This document shows, piece after piece, positions 55,915-63,060 of a DNA stretch of 64,000 nt. Source of the DNA: an uncultured Methanoregula sp. (GTDB lineage Archaea > Halobacteriota > Methanomicrobia > Methanomicrobiales > Methanospirillaceae); the NCBI RefSeq assembly GCF_963667735.1, contig NZ_OY763919.1:1737539-1801538 (forward strand). The letters run 5' to 3'. The position numbers and the translations under genes were made by a program. The notes under the pieces are model-generated. The model made no database searches. It was given only the letters and a program-made list of their open reading frames with translations, and had not been told where the DNA came from. The first letter of the stretch is position 1. Each line of letters starts with the position of its first letter.

Positions 55915-56586
55915 ATGGATCTGATTCTTGCCATGGATCTGAGGCAGAACCTGGTAGTTCACGGCAAATCCGGGCATCGCGAGACGTACAAACCGCTGGA
56001 CTGGGGCTGTTCGCCAACCGCGGAACCGGCCGGGTTTGTCCGGGCCATCCGGCCGAAGTTCATCTACATTGCGGATCTCGACCGGATCGAGGGCACTGGA
56101 TCCCACGATGCGATGGTAACGGAATGCGCCGACCTGGTGAACGCCTGTTATGTTGATCGCGGGTGCCGCTCTCCCGAGGATATGCTGCACGGCGAGCATA
56201 TCGTCAACATCGTCGGGACCGAGACCGGGGGATCCCGGCTTTCCGAATACCACGGGGGGTATCTCAGCCTGGATATCAAAGACGGAACGGTCATCCCCTC
56301 CGGCAGCAGCCCGGAGGCCATGCTCCGCCAGGCAGGCTCCTGGGATTTTGCAGGATGCATAATCCTCAACATCGCGGCGGTCGGGACACGGGACGGCCTG
56401 GATCCCGGGCTCCTGGAAAACCTGCGGTCAGCGTACCCGGGCCGCCTTCTCTATGGCGGGGGAGTGGCAACGGTCACCGACCTGGAGCTGCTCAGAGCGG
56501 CCGGGTTTGACGGCGCGATCATTGCAACGGCACTCCATTACGGTGCCGTGCCGGTGGAATGGATCCGGAGGGGAACTGTTTGTTAA
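55915..56586 (+). CDS. HisA/HisF-like TIM-barrel protein
   Basis: 223-residue beta/alpha barrel with MDLILAMDLRQNLVVHG at the N-terminus (HisA-like MDI/D...GxxVxL), FIYIADLDRIEG and a C-terminal phosphate-binding LLYGGGVATVTDLELL. Key histidine-pathway residues are not certain, so it may be a HisA relative with a coenzyme role in methanogens. Start 55915 was chosen because it aligns with the family N-terminus; GAGGGG lies rather far (about 12 nt) upstream. It overlaps tmk. Confidence 0.78.
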   Translation: MDLILAMDLRQNLVVHGKSGHRETYKPLDWGCSPTAEPAGFVRAIRPKFIYIADLDRIEGTGSHDAMVTECADLVNACYVDRGCRSPEDMLHGEHIVNIVGTETGGSRLSEYHGGYLSLDIKDGTVIPSGSSPEAMLRQAGSWDFAGCIILNIAAVGTRDGLDPGLLENLRSAYPGRLLYGGGVATVTDLELLRAAGFDGAIIATALHYGAVPVEWIRRGTVC

Positions 56587-57197
56587 TCACGCTCGAAGGC
56601 ATCGACGGGAGCGGCAAGAGCACGCTCCATGAAACCCTCAAAGGACTGCTTGCCGATCTCGATCCCCTCTTTACGCGGGAACCGGGTGCAACCTGGGTGG
56701 GAGACCAGGTACGCCGTGCGATAAAAGAGCAGATCGATCCCATCACGGAGGCAACGCTCTTTGTCGCGGATCATGCAGCCCACCTGGCAAAAGTGGTCCG
56801 CCCGGCCCTTGCAAAAGGACGGCTTGTCATCTCCGACCGGTACAGCGACAGCCGGTTTGCGTACCAGGCCGTTACCCTGCAGGGCATCGTGCCGGAGCCG
56901 GAGAGATGGCTGCGGGCCATGCACAATGGCTGGACGATCGTTCCCGACAGAACATTCCTCTGCGTGCTTCCCGTTAACGATGCCCTGACCCGGCTCAAGC
57001 CGGACAGCCAGCGGGAGCATTTCGAGCGGCGGGATGTGCTCGATGCGGTCCAGAACAATTATCTCCGGTTCGCCCGGGCCGAGCCCTCGCGCTTTGTGGT
57101 TGTCGATGCAATGCTTCCCCCGGAGACGGTTGCAGGGTTTGTCGCAGAGGCGATCCGGGTGATGGTGGCCGAAGGGAAGAAGAAAGGGAAGCGGTAA
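56580..57197 (+). CDS. tmk: thymidylate kinase
   Basis: 205-residue kinase phosphorylating dTMP. P-loop EGIDGSGKST, DR motif ISDRYSDSRFAYQ and a lid-like Arg segment near 150. Start: TTG 56580 gives the family N-terminus MLITLEGIDG and has GGAGGGGA 5 nt upstream, whereas the ATG at 56559 has its nearest GGTGGA too close. The gene overlaps the HisA-like gene by 7 bp. It is an essential step for DNA synthesis. Confidence 0.9.
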   Translation: MLITLEGIDGSGKSTLHETLKGLLADLDPLFTREPGATWVGDQVRRAIKEQIDPITEATLFVADHAAHLAKVVRPALAKGRLVISDRYSDSRFAYQAVTLQGIVPEPERWLRAMHNGWTIVPDRTFLCVLPVNDALTRLKPDSQREHFERRDVLDAVQNNYLRFARAEPSRFVVVDAMLPPETVAGFVAEAIRVMVAEGKKKGKR

Positions 57198-57290
57198 AGC
57201 AAAACCGCTCTCACGGAACATCTCTATGGATCCGTTCCTGCATTGTTGTCCTGGGTAACGTTGTGAGTGAGCGACCCTCCGATGGGGATC

Positions 57291-57310
57291 GCTGCTGCGG
57301 GGGCAGCAGC
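57291..57310. terminator. hairpin between convergent genes
   Basis: GCTGCTGC (57291-57298) and GCAGCAGC (57303-57310) with a GGGG loop. It lies in the 192-bp gap between convergent tmk and the flavoprotein gene. Near it is CCTCCGATGGGGATC, similar to the dyads of the dispersed element. Terminator role is tentative, as no T-run follows. Confidence 0.4.
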
Positions 57311-57389
57311 AGGAAAATCAATTAGGGATGGATTATCAGCCAGTATCATTGTGGATCAGGAAAAATGCCGAATGATCCTGATCTCCGCA

Positions 57390-57971
57390 TTATTCCGGGA
57401 ATCGTTCAGGAACGAGCGATGATCCGATATCCTTCATGACCGGGTGCAGATCTTTTCTTTCATGCGCCGGTCTCTCCCGCATACCTGGTACGACAATTAC
57501 ATCGTGGACATCAAATTCCAGCAACCGGAACATTTTTTTCGTATAATCAAAATACTCCTGGAACATGCCGGGATCCGGATTGCCCTGGGTAAACACCAGA
57601 ATCAGTTTTTGTTTTGTGGCTTTTTCTTTGTAATACGGTGAGAATCGCGGGGAGATTTGTGCAAACAGCCGGTCGGTAATTATCTTTGCCTGGGCACTCA
57701 TCTGCCCCATGTACACCGGGGAGCCGAGGATAAGGGCGTCGGCTTCGCCGATTGCCCCGTACAATTCCTGCATATCGTCGTTGATAATGCAACCCCGGTT
57801 GCCTTCCTTGTGACAGCAAAGACAACCCTGGCACGGCTGGATGTCGAGATCGCTGAAATTCCAGGACCGGGTTTCGGCACCCTCTTCTTTCGCTCCTTCG
57901 AGTATTTTATTTACCGCCCAGGCAGTATTGCCCTCTTTGTGCGGACTTGCGATAATCCCGACGATTTTCAT
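57390..57971 (-). CDS. isf: iron-sulfur flavoprotein
   Basis: 193 residues, flavodoxin-like FMN-binding fold with a compact cluster motif CQGCLCCHKEGNRGC (about residues 47-61) as in archaeal iron-sulfur flavoproteins. N-terminal IIASPHKEGNTAWAVN is the FMN phosphate-binding loop, and LILGSPVYMGQMSAQ contacts the ring. Such proteins can reduce O2 and peroxide using ferredoxin electrons in Methanosarcina. It converges with tmk; upstream lies an 877-bp region without genes. Confidence 0.9.
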   Translation of the reverse strand: MKIVGIIASPHKEGNTAWAVNKILEGAKEEGAETRSWNFSDLDIQPCQGCLCCHKEGNRGCIINDDMQELYGAIGEADALILGSPVYMGQMSAQAKIITDRLFAQISPRFSPYYKEKATKQKLILVFTQGNPDPGMFQEYFDYTKKMFRLLEFDVHDVIVVPGMRERPAHERKDLHPVMKDIGSSLVPERFPE

Positions 57972-58736
57972 CTTCTCTCCCTGTACGTCTGATCGGAAAA
58001 CATAATCTCTGCTTCCACTTCATTGTTACCCTGTCCGCAATACAACAGGACGGTATCTTCCGGAACCCCCCCTGCCGGTTGAAATCCCGTCCTGATGCCT
58101 GGTCTTTCCTGCCCGGGGCCATTGTAACATTGCTACATATTGCCTCATCAATTCCCACCATGGAATGGCGAATTGTTCCGGACAAATTACCGCATTTTTT
58201 GGAATTATTGCCTCTGTGTTCCGGGGGGTGAGGCAAAAGTTGTACAACCGGGGCTGTGGCGGGTTCGGATTTGGAGGGGGGTATCCCCCCATCCCAACAA
58301 CCAGGGGCAGGGGGGGGTCCGATCGTTTTAAAAAAATAATGGTGGGGGGGTTACCCGGGGACCCCCCTTCTCAAAAATGGTATTGCACGTGTATTGCACA
58401 CCAGATTGTATGCCCGGTTCCGCAGGTTTCCGGCGTAACTGTTTCCCTGGCGGGCTACCCGATCCTGATACGGGGGGGTCCCCCGGGTCCTGAGGGGGGA
58501 GGGGGTCACCCGCATACCACCCCCCTGTGCGGGTGGGGGGGTCCAGTGGGTTTTGAAAAATGAGGGAGGGGGGGTTGGCGGGAGACCCCCCCACTTGATT
58601 GCTGAAAATGGAGCACTGGTTCTGGTTGTTTTATTGGGTAATTTTCTTTTTTCAGATTTGCGATAGACGCCGCCGCCCCCGACGGGGCGCCCCCGCGGCG
58701 GATCAAGTTTAAAAAAAAAGAAACTGGTTGTTTTCA
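57972..58736. repeat. G-run repeat region without genes
   Basis: Non-coding. From 58250 to 58620 there are many G/C runs of 5-9 nt. Two similar units can be seen: 58326-58370 and 58551-58600, each starting with T/A-rich TTTT...AAAAA...ATG, then GGGGGGGTT, a short core and ACCCCCC. A GC-rich hairpin (GCCGCC...GGCGGC-like, about 58665-58700) follows. Open frames on both strands are artefacts of the runs. Confidence 0.5.
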
Positions 58737-58809
58737 CTACTTCGCAATCGTCACGATCACATTGTCAACGGTCAGAACATCCCCCTTTTGCACACTCTTC
58801 CCTGTAGGA
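58737..58809 (-). pseudogene. 3' end remnant of a decayed gene, copy 1
   Basis: On the minus strand this reads GKSVQKGDVLTVDNVIVTIAK followed by a TAG stop (58737-58739). It aligns base by base, with a gap, with the minus-strand remnant at 60678-60752, which reads EEGANVDVLMIGNVIVTIARQ. Upstream homology stops at the start of the plus-strand nucleotidyltransferase gene, so only the last about 23 codons remain. Protein family not recognised. Confidence 0.5.
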
Positions 58810-58847
58810 AAAGGAGTCCAACCAAACGTTGATTATTCCTCCCGGCA

Positions 58848-59189
58848 ATGATGGATAAGAGAATTATGGCGGATTCAGTGCTCAGCCGGATTATCGATGT
58901 CATTGTGGGGTCGCTCGATCCTGACGCGATCATCCTCTTCGGCTCACGTGCCCGGGGCAATGCCCGGGAAGATTCCGACTTTGATATATGCGTTTTGAAA
59001 AATAATATCTCCGACCGGCGGGAGACTTCACGCTCGCTCTACCGGGCGCTCTATTCCGTGGGGGTACCCGTAGAACTGATTGTTGAAACACCGGACTCCT
59101 TCAATAAATTCAAGGATAATCCCCACCTGATCTACCGCGAGATTGCACAGTACGGCAAGGTCGTGTATGAAAAACCGCATTCTGGTTGA
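58848..59189 (+). CDS. MntA-type nucleotidyltransferase, second module
   Basis: 113-residue minimal nucleotidyltransferase with GSRARGNAREDSDFDICV (GSxxR and DxD, about residues 31-48), then a C-terminal VELIVETPDSFNKF. Starts at 58851 and 58866 are also in frame. It overlaps the HEPN gene that follows. It is a different subtype from the pair at 33.3-33.9 kb, as its HEPN partner belongs to another family. Likely an antitoxin or regulator of the HEPN protein. Confidence 0.88.
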   Translation: MMDKRIMADSVLSRIIDVIVGSLDPDAIILFGSRARGNAREDSDFDICVLKNNISDRRETSRSLYRALYSVGVPVELIVETPDSFNKFKDNPHLIYREIAQYGKVVYEKPHSG

Positions 59190-59559
59190 TCAGTGGCTTG
59201 CCCGTTCACAGAGCAATCTTGACCGGGCACGTGCGGGAAAAACTGGTGAAACAATCCTCTACGAAGACCTGTGCTTCGATTGCCAGCAGGCAGTTGAAAA
59301 ATCCCTCAAGGGATTGCTTGTTGCAAAGGATCTCGAAAGCCCGCACACCCACATCATCGCAGCGCTGCTCCAGACCCTGGAACGCAACGGTTTTGTTATT
59401 CCCGATGAGATCAAAGCGTCATCAGATCTCACCGAATATGCAGTTCATACCCGGTATCCCGGGATGTATGATCCCCTCAGGGATGATGAGTACAAGGAAG
59501 CTCTTGCTGTTGCAGAACGGGTTGTTGCCTGGGTTCGTGCTGAGTTGCACAAATCCTGA
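59167..59559 (+). CDS. HEPN-domain protein, second module
   Basis: 130-residue helical protein with EDLCFDCQQAVEKSLKGLLV and LTEYAVHTRYPGMYDPL, typical of the HEPN (PF05168) type paired with MNT proteins. The RX4-6H RNase motif of HepT is not visible; Arg/His lie in the YAVHTRYPG block instead, so toxicity is not certain. Start 59167 lies inside the nucleotidyltransferase gene (23-bp overlap), indicating coupling. Confidence 0.85.
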   Translation: MKNRILVDQWLARSQSNLDRARAGKTGETILYEDLCFDCQQAVEKSLKGLLVAKDLESPHTHIIAALLQTLERNGFVIPDEIKASSDLTEYAVHTRYPGMYDPLRDDEYKEALAVAERVVAWVRAELHKS

Positions 59560-59683
59560 ATATAATTAATTTCCGGCCTCATACCCAATAATCCTCAAGC
59601 CCTCCGGCAAAATATTTTTGCGAGCTCCTTGTCAATCGGCAAAATGTTGCGTGAGTGACTCCCTTGTCAACAAGATTTTTAAG

Positions 59684-59720
59684 ATGTGATGCCCCCCCAC
59701 CTCAGGACCCCTCGTGGGGC
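59684..59720. terminator. bidirectional hairpin between convergent genes
   Basis: ATGCCCC and GGGGCAT arms (about 59688-59694 and 59714-59720) are inverted repeats in the 219-bp gap between the HEPN gene (+) and the DUF5677-like gene (-). The rest of the gap has no gene. Confidence 0.4.
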
Positions 59721-59778
59721 ATGGCGGGGTAATTACTTAAAAGGACGATCGGTGTCTACCTTTAATTCAATTAAAATT

Positions 59779-60507
59779 CTAAATTTTCTTCCGTGCTACA
59801 CAGATCTTATCAAACTTATTTTGCAACTGTTGTCTCCGTTTTTGATATGACACAATTTCATTTGAGGTGTAATTCTTCATAAAAAACTCAAAGAAATCGT
59901 CTAACCCCATAAGCATGAATAAAATTTGATAAGAAATTGATCCGAGGGCTAAATTTTCATTGAATACTGCACAAGTATGAATAATACTAGTGTCCCTTTC
60001 AATTAAGTCATCATAGATGAAACTGCGTTTTTCAATTGTAATCAAATCAAAGATACTTGAAAAATTAGGGTGTGTGAAATCACAAAAAGTATCATAGATT
60101 TTCTTCATTATCGGGGATGTTTTGAGATCTTTAGCAACTTTACTAGGAGTAAATTGTTCATTCTTCAACCAATTTTCCGATAATTCTGGATGTTTCATTA
60201 AAAATTTACATACGTGGATCGATTCATAGATACTTCTTTGAATTACGATCGATTCATTGTAATAACCATTTTTTAAAAGGTTATTTGCACAAAGGGATGA
60301 TTTGATTATCCTGGCATTTAGAGTAAAAATTACTAGTTCCTGTGTAGAGAAACATGATTCTTTATTAATTCGAGTTGCTAGCAACTGATTTGCATAAAAC
60401 CGTGAAAGCGCATTAAAGAAATTTAATTCTTTTTTGAACTTTTCGCCAGTCCTTTTTTTACAGACTAGTTCTTCGGATTTAATCTCTTTAATATAATCCT
60501 GATACAT
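59779..60507 (-). CDS. A+T-rich DUF5677-like protein
   Basis: 242-residue helical protein with NGYYNESIVIQRSIYESIHVCKFL and a block YDTFCDFTHPNFSS. These resemble the DUF5677 family, proposed to be HEPN-like, seen near defence genes (similarity from memory). Codon use is strongly A+T-rich like the 19.4-22.7 kb island and unlike its GC-rich neighbours, indicating transfer. No Shine-Dalgarno is evident at 60507; TATA-like sequence precedes the start. Convergent with the HEPN/nucleotidyltransferase pair. Confidence 0.75.
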   Translation of the reverse strand: MYQDYIKEIKSEELVCKKRTGEKFKKELNFFNALSRFYANQLLATRINKESCFSTQELVIFTLNARIIKSSLCANNLLKNGYYNESIVIQRSIYESIHVCKFLMKHPELSENWLKNEQFTPSKVAKDLKTSPIMKKIYDTFCDFTHPNFSSIFDLITIEKRSFIYDDLIERDTSIIHTCAVFNENLALGSISYQILFMLMGLDDFFEFFMKNYTSNEIVSYQKRRQQLQNKFDKICVARKKI

Positions 60508-60677
60508 GTAATTGTGTTTAACAGATTTCGATAAAATAAATCCTCACATTGTTTAATTCCCCTTCTAAACTCAATGCCCCGGCGCGACCCGACGAGGCGG
60601 CGCTCCAACCCCCTAAGGGGTGAGTTTCCTTAAAATTTTCAAAAAAATAGAAAAGAAAAACGATAACGAAAATTCTC

Positions 60678-60955
60678 TCACTGCCTGGCAATCGTCACGA
60701 TGACATTGCCAATCATGAGAACATCCACGTTTGCCCCTTCTTCCATGCAGGATTATCTGGGCGTGAGAACATTCTCGGGCATTGCGGTCTCGGCACCGCT
60801 CGGCAGGATCGTCTTCGGCCGGTTTGCAAGCTCGCCGGGGGAGAGCGTTTTTGCCGCGTTCGCTGTACTTCCGGACATCGGCTGCGGCTTGGATGAACAG
60901 GCTGCCAGCCCTTCGTGCCGCCTCGGCTTCGCAGCTGAATGTGAAATAGTAAAAA
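60678..60955 (-). pseudogene. decayed gene fragment, copy 2
   Basis: Minus-strand frames join into one protein-like sequence: YYFTFSCEAEAARRAGSLFI, QAAADVRKYSERGKNALP, a frame change at a C5 run near 60840, GELANRPKTILPSGAETAMP, ENVLTPR and a stop, then EEGANVDVLMIGNVIVTIARQ with stop TGA 60678-60680. The last 70 bp repeat the remnant at 58737-58809. It looks like the 3' end of a surface-type or envelope protein gene that has lost its start and suffered at least two disruptions. Family not recognised. Confidence 0.55.
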
Positions 60956-61007
60956 TGCCCGATAACCAGGTTAACGGGTTTTGGCTAAAAAAAATCCGGG
61001 GCTTTAA

Positions 61008-61829
61008 TTACTGTGCCGGAAGAGCCATCTGCGACTTTTTCAGATTCGTTACATCATCAACAGCAACAAGAATGAATCTCGCGTTGTCGATCGAGACCGG
61101 CTCGGCATTCACTCTGAGCCAGCACGGACAGAGCTTTCCATCGATCCTGAGGGTAAGTTCAATCATCGCATCCCGGATGCTGCACCCGGTTGCAATCACC
61201 TGTTCCAATCCCTTCCGGAGCGGACACGACGGGCACATCGTTGCATAACCGCATCCTTTTGGATCCTCCTCACTATTGATGCACCCCAGTCCTCCCCCTC
61301 CCCGTTTTCCGATCACGTCCGCCGGTTCCCGCAAAACCATCCCCGCAAGGGACCGGCTTGCATGGGTGATGACGGTATCCTCGTCCAGGAGCAGGACCCC
61401 CACCGGAAGGGCTGAAAAGATCTTAGTGAGGTTATCGACCGATCGCTCCGCATTCTTTCTTAAGATCGCCTGGAGGGTTTTGTGCCCGAGATCTGCATAC
61501 TGGGCCGAAGGCTCCCCTCCTTTCTGGACATAGAAATCTGCCCCATTATTGAGGGCCTCGATCACGATCTCCTCCCTTCCTTTCCCGGTGTAAATAATGA
61601 CCGGGATATCCCCGTACTGTTTCCGGATCTCAATTAAGAACTGGATACCGTTCATCCCCGGCATCTGGTAATCGGTGATGATCGCATCATAGGTCGGAAT
61701 CGTGGATGATTCCAGCATCTTTTTTGCCGAATTACTGGTATCAACCCGGAAATTCCCGCCCTCTTCGAGAAAAATCTTGGTGATATCAAGAATATCCGGT
61801 TCGTCATCAACATACAGGATGGAATACAT
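61008..61829 (-). CDS. receiver-PAS protein with cysteine-rich PAS
   Basis: 273 residues. Receiver domain (1-120) with acidic DDE (8-10), phosphoacceptor Asp53 (IITDYQMPGMNG) and Lys in YVQKGG. A PAS-like domain follows (about 140-265), containing the cluster GCINSEEDPKGCGYATMCPSCPLR with four or five Cys, which may bind Fe-S, haem or zinc. No kinase or other output is attached. Start 61829 (MYSILYVDDEP) fits the receiver N-terminus; the frame is open to 61859. Confidence 0.85.
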   Translation of the reverse strand: MYSILYVDDEPDILDITKIFLEEGGNFRVDTSNSAKKMLESSTIPTYDAIITDYQMPGMNGIQFLIEIRKQYGDIPVIIYTGKGREEIVIEALNNGADFYVQKGGEPSAQYADLGHKTLQAILRKNAERSVDNLTKIFSALPVGVLLLDEDTVITHASRSLAGMVLREPADVIGKRGGGGLGCINSEEDPKGCGYATMCPSCPLRKGLEQVIATGCSIRDAMIELTLRIDGKLCPCWLRVNAEPVSIDNARFILVAVDDVTNLKKSQMALPAQ

Positions 61830-62076
61830 GAAGCGTACCTGCAGAATTCTCATTATCATTGAACCCGCCGGACTATGAGGATTTCGTACTGATACCGTCC
61901 TGGAAACTCCATCGTCAGCTCGAATCGTTCATATGGGGTCAGATGGCGGGACATCTGCCGGGCGTGATTCATGCACCCGTTTAGCATTTCCAGCAGTGTT
62001 GCCGAAAGAAGTCTATTAAACCTTCACATGAAAAGAGATCAGTATCCTACACCACCTACCGGGAAAGTGAGTTCAT

Positions 62077-62439
62077 ATGGGAAAAGTATTGGTTATTGAC
62101 GATTCCTCGTTCCAGCGGAAAATTATTTCCGGCGTATTAACCCAGAACGGGCATACGGTTATCCTGAAGGAGAATGGCAAAGAAGGACTTGAGCAGGTAC
62201 TGCAGGAAAAGCCCGACCTGATCTTTACCGATCTGCTGATGCCGGAATATGACGGGTTCTGGCTGCTGGAACAGTTGAAGTCCCATGACCAGTCTGTCCC
62301 GGTCATTGTCCTCACCTCTGACATCCAGAAGACTACCGAGGAGCGGTGCCGGGGTCTGGGGGCTGTAACAATTCTCAACAAGCCCGTGAACAAGGAGCAG
62401 GTGGTCTCTGCGGTCCGCACAATTCTCGGGAAGCAGTGA
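62077..62439 (+). CDS. CheY-like response regulator
   Basis: 120-residue receiver: acidic pair DDS (8-10), phosphoacceptor Asp52 (IFTDLLMPEYDG), Thr/Ser in VLTSD, Lys in LNKPVN. It overlaps the CheC gene (ATGA), so the CheC phosphatase probably dephosphorylates it. Spacing and orientation suggest an operon of receiver, CheC and histidine kinase. Confidence 0.92.
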   Translation: MGKVLVIDDSSFQRKIISGVLTQNGHTVILKENGKEGLEQVLQEKPDLIFTDLLMPEYDGFWLLEQLKSHDQSVPVIVLTSDIQKTTEERCRGLGAVTILNKPVNKEQVVSAVRTILGKQ

Positions 62440-63050
62440 TGCCCGTGATGATCGATAACGACTCCCGTGATGCCATTACCGAGATGATCAATATCGGGGT
62501 GGGACGGGCTGCCGGCATCCTCAATGAGATCACGGGCTCGAACATCAAACTCCGGGTCCCCAATCTCCACATCATCCGGTTTGGCGATCTTCCGGGTGCT
62601 CATCTCAATCTTATGGGAAACGAGCGGCTCTCGACCGTCATGCAGGAGTTCCATGGCAATTTTTCCGGAACCACTTCGCTTGCATTTTCCGCAGAGAGCG
62701 CAGCCTCGCTTGTACAGTTGCTCTCCGGCGAGACCGGGCCGGCACCGGATATGGATGCCGTTTCGGTCGAGACATTGAAAGAAGTGGGAAATATCATCAT
62801 CAACGCGGTGATGGGCTCGATCTCGAACGTTCTTGCAGAAAACCTCGTCTTCACCCTGCCGGAATATTGTGAAGGGAACATGACCGAGATCGCCTCCGGC
62901 CGCCATGCCATCAAACCCGACGACTGGATCATCCTTGCGCAGACCCAGTTCATGATCGAGTCCATGAGTATCGAAGGCATGATCCTGCTGGTGCTGGAAG
63001 TCGGTTCGCTCGACCGGCTTGTTCAGAGTATCCATCAGCACCATTCCTGA
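62439..63050 (+). CDS. cheC: CheC-type CheY phosphatase
   Basis: 203 residues. Two copies of the CheC active-site helix pattern (E-x2-N followed by P): ITEMINIGVGRAAGILNEITG...VP and LKEVGNIIINAVMGSISNVLAENLVFTLP. It would remove phosphate from CheY-like receivers. The ATG overlaps the stop of the receiver gene. Alternative start at 62448. The N-terminal MPVMIDNDSRDA extension is short. Confidence 0.9.
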   Translation: MPVMIDNDSRDAITEMINIGVGRAAGILNEITGSNIKLRVPNLHIIRFGDLPGAHLNLMGNERLSTVMQEFHGNFSGTTSLAFSAESAASLVQLLSGETGPAPDMDAVSVETLKEVGNIIINAVMGSISNVLAENLVFTLPEYCEGNMTEIASGRHAIKPDDWIILAQTQFMIESMSIEGMILLVLEVGSLDRLVQSIHQHHS

Positions 63051-63060
63051 GGTTAAAAGG

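Noticed and set aside
58165-58737. overlapping Pro/Gly-rich open frames on both strands
   Set aside because: They arise from G/C runs in the repeat region; composition and lack of start signals argue against genes.
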